Below are positions 32,291 to 41,420 of a stretch of DNA of 64,000 bases, in pieces. Under the pieces are notes generated by a model that did no database searches, had not been told where the DNA came from, and saw nothing but the letters and a program-made list of their open reading frames with translations. The position numbers and the translations under genes are program-made. The stretch covers positions 4,959,001-5,023,000 of the forward strand of contig NZ_SZNK01000001.1 of the NCBI RefSeq assembly GCF_005217615.1, written 5' to 3'. How positions within the stretch are numbered: the first letter of the stretch is position 1; every line of letters starts with the position of its first letter. This DNA comes from Brevibacillus antibioticus (GTDB lineage Bacteria > Bacillota > Bacilli > Brevibacillales > Brevibacillaceae).

Positions 32291-34966
32291 ATGCGGTCTA
32301 TATGGAAGATTTACAAAACGGACTGGATTAACATTTTCAAGGTCCCGACTGGGATTTTTCTGATCATCGCCATCATTCTCCTTCCTTGTTTATACGATTG
32401 GATCAACATCAAATCAGTATGGGACCCTTACGCCAATACGCAAGGGGTCAAGGTGGCGGTGACGAGCGAGGATCAGGGAGCTACGGTTGGCGATAAAAAG
32501 GTTAACATCGGAGACGAGCTCATAAAGAGCCTGCATACCAACCAGAAACTAGGGTGGACCTTTGTGGACAAAGAAGAGGCCAGAAGGGGCGTGGAGCGGG
32601 GCGATTATTATGCCAGCATCCTGATCCCGGCTGACTTTTCTACAAAAATCACGGGAATTGTCCATGGCAACCTGAACAAGCCCGAAGTGATCTATACGGT
32701 CAATGAAAAAGTGAACGCCGTCGCTCCCAAAATCACCTCGTCAGGTGTTTCGGCGATTGCCAAGCAGATCAATGAGAGTTTTACGGAAAGCGTCAGTGAA
32801 GCCTTGCTCACGAAGCTTACAGAGATCGGCATTAAAATTGAAGAGCAATTGCCGACCATCCGCAAAATCGAGAGTGGCGTTTTCCAATTGGAAAAAAGCC
32901 TGCCTGAGATTCATGCCGCAGGGCAAAAAGTATTGGAGATTGAGAAGAAGCTTCCCGAGATTCATGAGAAAGCGCAGATCATTCTGGAAGTGGAAAAAAG
33001 AATCCCTGAAATCAATCAAGCTGGGCAGGCCGTGCTCAAAATTCAGCAAAACTGGTCGAAAATCAATGAGTCGGCGTCTGTCATTATCGCGATGGAAGAC
33101 AAGCTGCCGGTGATTGAGCAAGCCGTCGGACGAATTGAAGAGCTGGATCAAAATTTTGATAAGGTCGCAAACGCAGTGACGACGGCCACAGAAAAAGCGA
33201 GTCAGGCCATTGAGATCGTTTCAGCTGCTCAAGAGGTGTTGCCGCGTATCGCTGATTTGACTGATAAGGGTGCGTCTGTTGCCGATCAGCTCAATGACTT
33301 TTTTGCGAAGCATGACGGTGCCTTTGAAACGATTGCACCGCTGATCAAGCAAAATCTCATGCTAGCCCAGCAAGCTACGGATGCACTCACTCAGCTCACA
33401 GACAGGCTGTTGCAAATCAATCCGGATCGCTTGCCTACTGCGAGCGAGGTAAATGCCGTGAAAGACAGGTTATCTCGAGCCGCGAATGTTTTGGGGCATA
33501 CCGCATCGCTTGTAGAGAAGGTAAACAGCTATATTCCTGGACAGCCATTGAGTCTTTTCGCGGAGAGGCTGCGAACGATTGAGAACAGAATGAACCGGCA
33601 AATCGAGATTCTCGGCATGATTGCAAGCGCGCTGGAAAACGGCAAGCAGCCCGCGAAAGACTTGGTCGAGAGCCTGAATCAGCTCTCAAAAAATGTCAGT
33701 GCGGAATTGGGAGACATCCTGTCCCGTTACGATAGCGAAATCGTCCCGAAAATATCCGAAGGCATTGAAAGGCTGAAGGTCATCACAGGAGAATCTGCCG
33801 ATCTACTGCATAAGGCCCAAGAAAAGCTTCCGGATATCGAAGCGATTCTCCAAGAGACAAAGACGGGCCTGGAGCTGGGATTGGCAGAATTGAAGCGAAT
33901 CCAGCAGGAGATGCCGCAAATACGGGCGCACGTCCACGAGCTCGCTCAAACGCTCAGAAGCAAGTCGGATGCTTTTGCAAATGCCATTCGCGTAGCAGCT
34001 CCGTTCTTGAAGGGGAATCTTCCTACTATCGGGAAGAAGCTCGACGAGGCAGCGGCATTCGTCCAGAACGATTTGCCTAAAGCGGAGGCGAATTTGACCA
34101 AGCTGGCTGATTTTGTGCGCAACAAGCTCCCGGAGGTGGAGGCGGGCGTCCACCGAGTTGCCTCATTGGTTCGCGACGATCTGCCCAAGCTGGAGAGTGC
34201 CATTGGACAGGCCGCCAACAAGCTGAGAGAAGTAGAGGCGAACAACAACTTCGCCGAGCTTGCCAAGCTATTGCGCGGCGACATTAAAAAAGAGAGCGAA
34301 TTCCTCGCGAGTCCCGTGCAGATCAAGGAAAACCGCCTCTATCCGATTCCGAATTATGGTTCGGCCATGTCACCTTTTTACGGTGTATTGTCACTCTGGG
34401 TAGGTGCCACCTTGCTGATTTCCTTGCTAAAGCCGAATGCAGAAAATCCCGGAGGAGTGTACAAGCCGTATCAGTTGTACCTAGGTCGCTTGGGGACGTT
34501 TGCGACAATCGGACTGTTTCAGGCGTTGTTCGTCACGCTCGGTGATATTTACATCCTCGGGGCCTATGTAGCGGATAAAACTCCGTTTGTGTTATTCGGT
34601 ATGCTGGTCAGCCTGGTGTTCGTCACGATTACGTACACGCTGGTGTCTGTTTTCGGCAACGTGGGCAAAGGCATCGCGATCATCTTCATGGTATTTCAAT
34701 TCTCCAGTTCGGGCGGTACGTTCCCGATCAGCATGACCTCACCGTTTTTCCAAGCGCTGAACCCATACATGCCCTTCACGTATGCGATCAGCCTGTTACG
34801 TGAAGGGGTGGGCGGCATCCTCTGGGAAACGGCGATTCGAGATATACTCGTACTTTTCGGCTTTATCGGTATCAGCCTGTTTGTGGCGCTCGCACTGAAG
34901 CGTCCGTTGAGCGGAATCATTGAAAAGTCGATGGAGAATGCGAAGAAGACCAAGATTATTGGGTAA
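32291..34966 (+). CDS. yhgE: YhgE/Pip family membrane protein with long helical repeat
   Basis: 891 residues from ATG 32291 (AGGTGG, 8-base spacing). N-terminal membrane segment (VPTGIFLIIAIILLPCLYDWINI), an extracellular YhgE domain (WDPYANTQGVKVAVTSEDQGA), then about 450 residues of heptad-like helix. Repeats such as LPEIHAAGQKVLEIEKK, IPEINQAGQAVLKIQ and LPKAEANLTKLADFVR are visible. Five to six C-terminal membrane segments form an ABC-2-like domain (FGVLSLWVGATLLISLL). Family members include the lactococcal phage infection protein Pip and relatives of type VII secretion EsaA. Function here unknown; likely envelope-spanning. Confidence 0.88.
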   Translation: MRSIWKIYKTDWINIFKVPTGIFLIIAIILLPCLYDWINIKSVWDPYANTQGVKVAVTSEDQGATVGDKKVNIGDELIKSLHTNQKLGWTFVDKEEARRGVERGDYYASILIPADFSTKITGIVHGNLNKPEVIYTVNEKVNAVAPKITSSGVSAIAKQINESFTESVSEALLTKLTEIGIKIEEQLPTIRKIESGVFQLEKSLPEIHAAGQKVLEIEKKLPEIHEKAQIILEVEKRIPEINQAGQAVLKIQQNWSKINESASVIIAMEDKLPVIEQAVGRIEELDQNFDKVANAVTTATEKASQAIEIVSAAQEVLPRIADLTDKGASVADQLNDFFAKHDGAFETIAPLIKQNLMLAQQATDALTQLTDRLLQINPDRLPTASEVNAVKDRLSRAANVLGHTASLVEKVNSYIPGQPLSLFAERLRTIENRMNRQIEILGMIASALENGKQPAKDLVESLNQLSKNVSAELGDILSRYDSEIVPKISEGIERLKVITGESADLLHKAQEKLPDIEAILQETKTGLELGLAELKRIQQEMPQIRAHVHELAQTLRSKSDAFANAIRVAAPFLKGNLPTIGKKLDEAAAFVQNDLPKAEANLTKLADFVRNKLPEVEAGVHRVASLVRDDLPKLESAIGQAANKLREVEANNNFAELAKLLRGDIKKESEFLASPVQIKENRLYPIPNYGSAMSPFYGVLSLWVGATLLISLLKPNAENPGGVYKPYQLYLGRLGTFATIGLFQALFVTLGDIYILGAYVADKTPFVLFGMLVSLVFVTITYTLVSVFGNVGKGIAIIFMVFQFSSSGGTFPISMTSPFFQALNPYMPFTYAISLLREGVGGILWETAIRDILVLFGFIGISLFVALALKRPLSGIIEKSMENAKKTKIIG

Positions 34967-34989
34967 AGGTTACATGATGGAATAGAGCA

Positions 34990-35034
34990 GGGTGTCCCCA
35001 CGTAGATATCACTACTGGAGGCACCCTTTTTTTA
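34990..35034 (+). terminator. Terminator after yhgE
   Basis: GGGTG...CC and GG...CACCC pair across an imperfect stem followed by seven T. Confidence 0.7.
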
Positions 35035-35099
35035 AGGACAAGTAATTGTATGGCTTGGTAAAATATAGGGGATTCCTGAATCGTAAAGGGGAGTGAACC

Positions 35100-35345
35100 A
35101 TGGGGAGATGGTTTGGATACATTCTACTGACGATTTTGATAGGCGGTGTGTGCTTTTTTGTCATTACTCCACAAATCACCTTGATATTGGGTATGTTCGT
35201 CATTATCGGAACCCTGTTTTATATTGTACACATTTTGAAAAATGAATTGTCCAGAGTAGTCGAGGATCGGCTGGAAAGACGATTCCACAAGATAGACAAA
35301 AGCCTGGAGGAATTAAAAACCCTGTACAAGCAGGAGACTGAATAG
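35100..35345 (+). CDS. Small two-TM membrane protein with coiled-coil tail
   Basis: 81 residues, ATG behind AAAGGGGAGTGAACC. Two adjacent membrane helices (residues 5-23 and 27-46), then a charged helix ERRFHKIDKSLEELKTLYKQ facing the cytosol. No known family. Possibly a small accessory membrane protein. Confidence 0.6.
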   Translation: MGRWFGYILLTILIGGVCFFVITPQITLILGMFVIIGTLFYIVHILKNELSRVVEDRLERRFHKIDKSLEELKTLYKQETE

Positions 35346-35403
35346 GGATGTATCAAGGTCGGCCACCTCACGAGACGTACGTTAAGAACTGAAGGAGGTG
35401 AAA

Positions 35404-35949
35404 ATGGTGTTTGAAAATAAAACTAAAAAATTTCTTGCTTTATCATTTTGTAGTGTTGCTATTTTGAGTGCTGGGAGTTTTCTCGGCTATCAAGCTTATG
35501 CAAATGATTTGTCTAAAAAGGAAATTCTTGAGCAAAAGAAAAAGGAGTATCAAGAATTAGTGGACCAAGATGATCCTAATGCTCCTAGCGAAGAAAGGGA
35601 AAACGTTAAAGAGATGGGGTGGGAAGTAGGAAAGCTCCAAAAAGAACGTAACCCCGAAAATCCTGAAGATATATTAAAACGTAAGTTAGCTATTTTCAAA
35701 GAGATGACTCTCATTCATGAATCAAGTTATGAGGGTAGTGATGTAGATTTAAGTGACCCAAAAGTGATCGAAGTTTTAGATCAAATAGAACAAAGAAAAC
35801 AACTCGTTGAAAAATTTGAAGAGAAACTAGCAGCGTACAAAAACAAAATAAACAAGGCAAAGCAGTCTAAAGACGCCAAACAAGAAGCAGAACAGTTATT
35901 ACAAGAATTTCAAGAGGAAAAAAGTGCTATTAGTATACAAAACGAGTAA
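35404..35949 (+). CDS. Secreted coiled-coil protein
   Basis: 181 residues from ATG 35404, five bases after AAGGAGGTG. Signal peptide ends near YANDLS. The mature part is almost all charged helix (KKEILEQKKKEYQELVDQDD, then KFEEKLAAYKNKINKAKQ). Low GC compared with its neighbours and no homologue recognised. Probably exported and helical. Confidence 0.65.
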   Translation: MVFENKTKKFLALSFCSVAILSAGSFLGYQAYANDLSKKEILEQKKKEYQELVDQDDPNAPSEERENVKEMGWEVGKLQKERNPENPEDILKRKLAIFKEMTLIHESSYEGSDVDLSDPKVIEVLDQIEQRKQLVEKFEEKLAAYKNKINKAKQSKDAKQEAEQLLQEFQEEKSAISIQNE

Positions 35950-35955
35950 TAAAAC

Positions 35956-35988
35956 AAGCCGCCGACGAAAAATTCGTCAGCGGCTTTT
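35956..35988. terminator. Bidirectional terminator
   Basis: AAGCCGC.GACGA and TCGTC.GCGGCTT around an A/T loop, between convergent genes. Confidence 0.85.
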
Positions 35989-35996
35989 CGCATCAT

Positions 35997-37388
35997 CTAG
36001 GGTGTCCCTTTTTCTTGAACAGGCACAGAACCTGTCGCCAGTCGGGCAGCAGATACCAGCCCCAGTATGACGATGAACGTCTGAAGGAGCAGAGAAACAG
36101 TAATCCCAACAGAAAGTGAAAACGCAAAGGCTGTCATCACAGATACGATAGCTCCTCCTACCCCAATGACAATCGCTGGCGTGAACGTATCCGCGATAGA
36201 TAGTTCAGCAGATACTTTTCCCTCTTCACCAGATTTCGCAAGAGAAAACGCAATCGCACCGCTTGTCGGGTGAGCCAAACCGATTCCGAAGCCCATAATG
36301 ATCTGGCTAACAATGGCGACGACGACACCGAAAAGGTCTTGTTGAATCAACGTCAGCGGTACGGTGCATGCGACTCCGATAAGCATAATAACGAGACCGA
36401 TGATAATTCGTTTTTTTCGACCGGCCCCTTGGTCTTTCTTATCCAGCTTTGCTTGTACATTGGCTGCCAGCGACCAACTGATTGCTGCGGAGGCAACAGC
36501 TAAACCAGCTTTGTCGGCGGTTAATCCTAAAATCGAGGTGAGTCCAAGGACGAGATACGTTTGTGTGCCGTAATAGGCAGCGACAAATAGCCCCCGAGAC
36601 GCGATGACAGCAGGTAAGCCTGGACGTGCGAGAAGCGTCCCTTTAGGCATCAGCTTATACAACGGTACACTAAGGGAGAGCAAACCCGCGATGGATAGCA
36701 GGAAACCGTAGATCGAGGGAATTTTGCCGAGTCCAAAAAGCAAGGCACCAGTCCCTAGGGCCAAGAAAAAAGGCAGAAGAAGACTACGGTTGTTTGCCGC
36801 GCTTGCCTTTGGCGGTTGTAAGCCTCGAAATGAAGGGGTGGTTAAGAGTGCAGACAGAAAGATAAAGGGAAGGATCAACCAGAAGACATATCTCCACGAC
36901 AACTGTTCAGCAATAATCCCGGCGACATACGGTCCGAACAGGCCTGGAAGAATATAAGCACTGGAGAAGACAGCAAGAATCTGAGGACGAAGAGAATCAG
37001 GGTACCGCAAAGTAATCATGGTATACACGCAATTGACCAAGGCACCGGCTCCGAAGCCTTGCATCACTCGCCCAAGCAGTAAAGTAAGCATATCTGGCGC
37101 AATGGCAGCAACGACAATGCCAACAGCAAAGAGCACGATCGTGACAATGAAAGGTTGGGCAGGCCCTTTTCTATCGACGAATTGACCTGTGACCACGGTT
37201 CCAATCAGCTGAGCCAACAAATAAGCGCTGAATACCCACCCATAAAGATCCTCACCTTGTAGCTCTCGGGAAAGAGCGGGGGCGATTGTCGTGACGGCCA
37301 AGCCTTCAAATGCTGTAGCAGTTACCACCAGAATAATACCAATCGTCAATGCTCGGTAATGCGTGCTCCAAATCCCCTCTGTGCTCAT
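35997..37388 (-). CDS. MFS drug/metabolite exporter
   Basis: 463 residues from ATG 37388 (AAGGAGTG, 8-base spacing). About fourteen hydrophobic segments. FEGLAVTTIAPALSRELQG is an antiporter motif D1-like segment, GQFVDRKGPAQPF is MFS motif A, and LLLGRVMQGFGAGALVNCVY and SSAYILPGLFGPYVAG is motif C of drug/proton antiporters. Expression is probably controlled by the adjacent MarR gene: GTTGTTATAACAAC lies between the two genes. Substrate unknown. Confidence 0.9.
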   Translation of the reverse strand: MSTEGIWSTHYRALTIGIILVVTATAFEGLAVTTIAPALSRELQGEDLYGWVFSAYLLAQLIGTVVTGQFVDRKGPAQPFIVTIVLFAVGIVVAAIAPDMLTLLLGRVMQGFGAGALVNCVYTMITLRYPDSLRPQILAVFSSAYILPGLFGPYVAGIIAEQLSWRYVFWLILPFIFLSALLTTPSFRGLQPPKASAANNRSLLLPFFLALGTGALLFGLGKIPSIYGFLLSIAGLLSLSVPLYKLMPKGTLLARPGLPAVIASRGLFVAAYYGTQTYLVLGLTSILGLTADKAGLAVASAAISWSLAANVQAKLDKKDQGAGRKKRIIIGLVIMLIGVACTVPLTLIQQDLFGVVVAIVSQIIMGFGIGLAHPTSGAIAFSLAKSGEEGKVSAELSIADTFTPAIVIGVGGAIVSVMTAFAFSLSVGITVSLLLQTFIVILGLVSAARLATGSVPVQEKGTP

Positions 37389-37440
37389 TATTTTCACTCC
37401 TTTTTGTATATAGATGCTTTGAAAAGTTGTTGTAAAAACT

Positions 37441-37454
37441 GTTGTTATAACAAC
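37441..37454. promoter_or_regulatory. MarR-type operator 1
   Basis: GTTGTTATAACAAC is a perfect 14-bp palindrome in the exporter promoter region; a half-site GTTGT lies 15 bases upstream. A related palindrome occurs at 37958. Confidence 0.6.
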
Positions 37455-37496
37455 TAATTATATACAAAAAATGACATCCTGCAATATGTTTTCTTT

Positions 37497-37922
37497 TTAC
37501 AAGTTTTTCACGTTCTCATAAATGATATTGAGTGTTCTTTGAAATTGGTTCACTTCTTCTTCCGTCAATCCTGCAATGGTTTTCTCGTACGCTTCAATGG
37601 AGGGGGGAAGGACCTCGTCTTTTAAAAGTCGCCCTTTTTCCGTCAGATAGACACGAAGGGAGCGGCGATCCTTTTTATCTGTTTCGCGATGAATGAACCC
37701 TCTTTCTTCCATGAGAAAGAGCATCCGCGCGATATTCGTTTTATCCTTGTAGGTGCGTTCTGCCAACTCGTTCTGGGTCAGACCCTCTTCTTCCCATAAC
37801 ACGACAAAAATCATCCACTGATCGATAGTAATGTTATACGGATTGCATACTTTTTGATAATAGTTGTTCAGTTTTAAATCCGTTCGTTTCACGATGACGC
37901 CGATATACTCATCCAATCTCAT
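37497..37922 (-). CDS. MarR family transcriptional regulator
   Basis: 141 residues. The winged helix includes EEGLTQNELAERTYKDKTNIARMLFLMEERGFIHRE and the wing DKKDRRSLRVYLTEKGR, typical MarR. GGAGGTTTCGCA precedes the start. It lies upstream of the exporter in the same direction, with related palindromes before each, the standard repressor-exporter pairing. Ligand unknown. Confidence 0.92.
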   Translation of the reverse strand: MRLDEYIGVIVKRTDLKLNNYYQKVCNPYNITIDQWMIFVVLWEEEGLTQNELAERTYKDKTNIARMLFLMEERGFIHRETDKKDRRSLRVYLTEKGRLLKDEVLPPSIEAYEKTIAGLTEEEVNQFQRTLNIIYENVKNL

Positions 37923-37957
37923 TGCGAAACCTCCTAGGTTTGGCAGTCAGGGCAACT

Positions 37958-37971
37958 GTTGATAAGACAAC
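37958..37971. promoter_or_regulatory. MarR-type operator 2 (autoregulatory)
   Basis: GTTGATAAGACAAC shares the GTTG...CAAC arms and spacing of operator 1, 36 bases before the marR-type start. Confidence 0.45.
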
Positions 37972-38091
37972 TATAAGGATGCTTCCGAAATGTGTCAATT
38001 TGCAGGGCTGATGTATTAGACGCATGAAAAAGCCAAATTTGCTCAAAATAACAGCGGGATTCACTACTTATTAAAAAAGGAGAAGGGATAG

Positions 38092-38745
38092 ATGACTTCA
38101 ATGCTCAGGAAAGCAACAGTGTTGATGATTTGCGTGGCATTACTTGGTTTGCCGGGAATGGCAGCAGCCAAGGAATCGCAAGGAAATGTACAGCAGAGAG
38201 AATGTATAAAGCCAAAAGAAGTAAAGCTGCAAGGGGATATGCGCAGGCTCTGGATTGACCATTTGCTGTGGGACCACACCTATATGGTAAGTGCCCTGGC
38301 AGGGTTGGAAGACAAAGACGCCGTAAAAGCACGACTTTTGAAAAACCAGGTAGATATCGGGAACGCAATGAAGCCGTTTTACGGAGAGGAAGCAGGTAAA
38401 AAGGTTACCGAATTGCTGACCGAACATATTACGATAGGCGGCAAAATCATTGACGCAGCCAAAAAAGGCGATCAGGCTACTGTGGCAAAGCTTGATAAGG
38501 ACTGGCACCGGAATGCGGATGATATCGCCAAGTTCTTAAGCAGTGCCAACCCCAATTGGACCGAGAAGGAACTAAAAGAGATGATGTACGTGCATCTGAA
38601 GCTGCTTACTGATAATCTCCAGGCGAGATTGAAAAAAGACTGGGAAGCGGATATTGCTGCGTTTGATCAAGGTGAGGATCATATCATCTCATTCGCTGAT
38701 GTGCTGACAGCAGGCATCATTAAGCAGTTTCCGAATCAGTTTTAA
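38092..38745 (+). CDS. Secreted helical protein of a conserved uncharacterised family
   Basis: 217 residues. Signal peptide ends near MAAAKES. The mature protein is helical with conserved aromatic/His positions: LWIDHLLWDHTYMVSAL, NQVDIGNAMKPFYGEEAG, LLTEHITIGGKIIDAA, DWHRNADDIAKFLSSANPNW. I recognise the pattern from an unnamed bacterial family but no function. The histidines and acids could bind a metal. AAGGAGAAGGGATAG precedes the start. A broken copy lies directly downstream. Confidence 0.75.
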   Translation: MTSMLRKATVLMICVALLGLPGMAAAKESQGNVQQRECIKPKEVKLQGDMRRLWIDHLLWDHTYMVSALAGLEDKDAVKARLLKNQVDIGNAMKPFYGEEAGKKVTELLTEHITIGGKIIDAAKKGDQATVAKLDKDWHRNADDIAKFLSSANPNWTEKELKEMMYVHLKLLTDNLQARLKKDWEADIAAFDQGEDHIISFADVLTAGIIKQFPNQF

Positions 38746-38768
38746 CTAAAGGCGTACATGAAATGAGC

Positions 38769-38799
38769 GGACACCAGCTAGTGGGGTGTCCTTTTTTTT
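38769..38799 (+). terminator. Intrinsic terminator
   Basis: GGACACC and GGTGTCC with loop AGCTAGTGG, followed by eight T. Confidence 0.85.
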
Positions 38800-38880
38800 G
38801 TGAAATGAATGAAAGAATTGTTTTGATCCAAAATAACAATGGAACCTATTACATACCGATAACAAGGAGAAGACCAAAAA

Positions 38881-39339
38881 ATACTTCCATATTCAGGAGA
38901 GCAACACTGTTGATGATTTGCCTTGCTTTGCTAGGTCGTACCGGTAATGGCTGTAGCCAAGGAATCACAGGGAAACGCCCAGCAACATGGAGAGGAAGCA
39001 GGCAACAAGCTCGGCAAGCTTCTCACAGAGCATATTGTCCTTGCAGGCAAAATTATTGATGCTGCGAAAAATGGCGATCAGGCGAGTGTGGCAAAGTGGT
39101 TCCGGAACGCAGATGATATCGCCAAGTTTTTGAGCAGCGCGAATCCCAACTGGACCGAAAAGGAACTAAAAGACTTGCTGTACAAACATCTGGAACTGCT
39201 CACCGGAAATCTCCAGGCGAGATTGAAAAAGGACTGGGAAGCAGACATTGAAACTTTTGACAAAGGTGAGGATCACATCATCACATTGGCGGATGTACTG
39301 ACAGCGGGCATTATTAAGCAGTTCCCGAATCGGTTCTAA
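38881..39339 (+). pseudogene. Decayed tandem copy of the gene at 38092
   Basis: The signal-peptide part (AGAGCAACACTGTTGATGAT) matches the first copy but lacks its ATG. One extra base near 38938 shifts the frame, about 180 bases of the middle (the LWIDHLLWDH region) are deleted, and 12 bases are missing before FRNADDIAKF. The C-terminal 90 residues remain open and near-identical. An ATG at 38947 could start a leaderless remnant. Confidence 0.8.
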
Positions 39340-39403
39340 AAGAAACTTCCCCATGGCACTTTTCTGCCCATTGGTCAATCATTCCAAATAAATAAAAACG
39401 ATG

Positions 39404-39439
39404 AAAACCCATCAGATGTTCTTAACCTGATGGGTTTCA
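39404..39439. terminator. Bidirectional terminator
   Basis: AAACCCATCAG and CTGATGGGTTT pair perfectly over 11 bases between convergent units. Confidence 0.85.
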
Positions 39440-39447
39440 TAATGAGG

Positions 39448-40869
39448 TTATTGCTGTGTTTTCGAATGTTCCAGCAGCTTCGTCGGATCAACGGGTGTAC
39501 CATTTTCGAGAATTTGGAAAGCAAGATGCGGTCCCGTGCTGCGTCCCGTACTTCCCAACAGCCCAATGAGCTGGCCTTGGGTCACAGTAGCGCCAGCGGT
39601 GACCTCCAGCTTTTCCAAATGAGAATAAACGGTTTGATACCCGCCTTCATGCTCCAGAATGATCTGGTTGCCTTTCCCTGTTTTTGTATCGTACTCAGCT
39701 TTAACCACTTTACCAGCCGCGGCTGCTTTGACTGGAGTGTTCAGGCTGTTGATTACGGACAGGCTAGTTTGATCAGGTGCGCTTATCGTTTCCCCTTCTG
39801 CTGGTATAGCGAAGATGACCTCATTCCCTAGCGCTGTTTTTGCATTAGTCAAAGTGAAGACGCCTAAAGCCAAGACGACCACGATACCAGATAGGGTCCA
39901 CGAATACGCTCGTTTTTGAAAGTGACGAATCATTTCTATTCTCCTTTTCACCTGTTTTTTGGAGCCGGAGAACCCGGCTGTAAAGCGAATCTGTTTGGGC
40001 TCGGCATACAGCTCGAGCATTTTGATCATGGTGTAACCGTAGCGAGGTACCTCTGTCTCCTGCAAATAAGTCAAAGCCAAGGCATCACAAGCCATTTCTT
40101 GATCCTGACGCATGCGGGAAGCAGCGTACCATAACAGCGGGTTAAACCAGTTGAGAATCAGCAGCACGGTCATGATGCTGTTCACAGGAATATCTCGTCT
40201 TTTCCAATGGGCCAGCTCATGCAAAAAGATGTGGCGCAGCTCATGCTCGTTGAGCTTGTCCAAAAGATTTGCTGGCAGCCAGATTTGCGGTCGCCAGATT
40301 CCCATCAAGGCAGGGCTTGTCATCTGATGACTCATGCGCAGGGGAATGGATTTGGTGATGCCCATCTGTTTTTGGCACTGGGAAAAGACGCTCAAAATAG
40401 CTTCATCCTGTACAAACACATCATTCGTTAGCTGAGAGAGCAATCGGTATGTACCGCGAGTCATGGTGATAGCGAAAATGGCGACACCGCTGATCCAGAT
40501 GAGGGAGAGCAGGCTAATCCAGGAAAAGCTCGCTTCGTTTGCTATAGAAGCAGGGGCAGATTCATGTAGATGTAGTGCCTCAGTAGCAAGAACAATCGGT
40601 TCCGTAAGCGGGTGTGCTTCCTGCATGGATGTCCAGGGCGAAGTAGGCAGCCAGTTATACAAACTGATGGTGCTGTCTATCGACCAAGGAACCGCGAGCT
40701 TCCAGAGAAGCAGGAACCATACGGCATGGTGCCAGCGGATGGAGAAATGCTTTTTGCCGAGCTGCTGGCAGAGCAAGATCAGGATCACAAGAAGACTAGC
40801 CTCGATGGAGTTATGCAGTGTCCACGTAAATGCCTGGTTGAGGGTGAGTGTGAGCCATTGCCAATCCAC
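39448..40869 (-). CDS. BlaR1/MecR1-type M56 metalloprotease sensor with degenerate M23 domain
   Basis: 473 residues. Membrane segments near 20-35, 47-63, 115-135 and about 325-345 enclose an M56 protease domain with HELAH at 217-221 and the downstream acid in RQDQEMACDALAL. Instead of the penicillin-binding sensor of BlaR1, the C-terminus (about 375-465) is an M23/LytM-like fold (VKAAAAGKVVKAEYD, YQTVYSHLEKLEV, GSTGRSTGPHLAFQI). Its first HxxxD motif is missing and HxH is HLA, so it is probably non-catalytic and may sense peptidoglycan. It lies 4 bases after a BlaI-like repressor, which it should inactivate by cleavage. Confidence 0.88.
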   Translation of the reverse strand: MDWQWLTLTLNQAFTWTLHNSIEASLLVILILLCQQLGKKHFSIRWHHAVWFLLLWKLAVPWSIDSTISLYNWLPTSPWTSMQEAHPLTEPIVLATEALHLHESAPASIANEASFSWISLLSLIWISGVAIFAITMTRGTYRLLSQLTNDVFVQDEAILSVFSQCQKQMGITKSIPLRMSHQMTSPALMGIWRPQIWLPANLLDKLNEHELRHIFLHELAHWKRRDIPVNSIMTVLLILNWFNPLLWYAASRMRQDQEMACDALALTYLQETEVPRYGYTMIKMLELYAEPKQIRFTAGFSGSKKQVKRRIEMIRHFQKRAYSWTLSGIVVVLALGVFTLTNAKTALGNEVIFAIPAEGETISAPDQTSLSVINSLNTPVKAAAAGKVVKAEYDTKTGKGNQIILEHEGGYQTVYSHLEKLEVTAGATVTQGQLIGLLGSTGRSTGPHLAFQILENGTPVDPTKLLEHSKTQQ

Positions 40870-40873
40870 CAGC

Positions 40874-41257
40874 TTATTTCTCCTTTTCGGAAAGGATGCT
40901 TTTCAGCTCGTCAATCTCTTGGGACGAGAGCTTTTCTTCTTTTAAAAAGTGGACCAGCATGGGCTTCAAGGCTCCGCCGTACACGCGCTGCAAAAAGGAT
41001 TGCCGCTCTTGGCGCTTGCATTCTTCCTCGGTGAGCACAGGAGAGTAATAGTAGACGCGGTTGACCTGCTCATAGGTGAGAATACCCTTTTGCAACAGGC
41101 GGCTAAGCAAGGTTTTGATTGTGTTGTCTTTCCACGTCTTGTTGTCTCGCAGGGCGTGGATGACATCGGCTGCGGTAGCGGGTGACTTTGCCCAGATGAC
41201 CTTCATAATCTCCCACTCGGCATCCGAGATTCGTGGTTGCTCGTCCAAGTAAGACAC
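40874..41257 (-). CDS. BlaI/MecI/CopY family repressor
   Basis: 127 residues, full length. ISDAEWEIMKVIWAKSPATAADVIHAL is the winged-helix start and DNTIKTLLSRLLQKGILTYE the recognition region. It contains the usual C-terminal dimerisation helix. GGAGGTGTC precedes ATG 41257. Two TACA-N2-TGTA operators sit just upstream. First gene of the two-gene operon with the M56 protein; regulated target genes beyond itself are not visible here. Confidence 0.93.
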   Translation of the reverse strand: MSYLDEQPRISDAEWEIMKVIWAKSPATAADVIHALRDNKTWKDNTIKTLLSRLLQKGILTYEQVNRVYYYSPVLTEEECKRQERQSFLQRVYGGALKPMLVHFLKEEKLSSQEIDELKSILSEKEK

Positions 41258-41264
41258 CTCCTTC

Positions 41265-41312
41265 GATTACATTTGTAGTCGTTGGTTCTGTTTAAAGACT
41301 ACACTTGTAGTC
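41265..41312. promoter_or_regulatory. Paired BlaI-type operators
   Basis: GATTACATTTGTAGTC (41265-41280) and GACTACACTTGTAGTC (41297-41312) both contain the TACAnnTGTA core of BlaI/MecI operators, 32 bases apart (three helical turns), just before the repressor start. Confidence 0.8.
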
Positions 41313-41420
41313 AAGGGATGTCAACTATCATTTTTGTAAATAGGTTCCATGTGACCGTCGTTGGAAGATGACGAGCGAATTGGTACACTAAAGAAAATTC
41401 GGATAAAGGCTGTGATAGAT

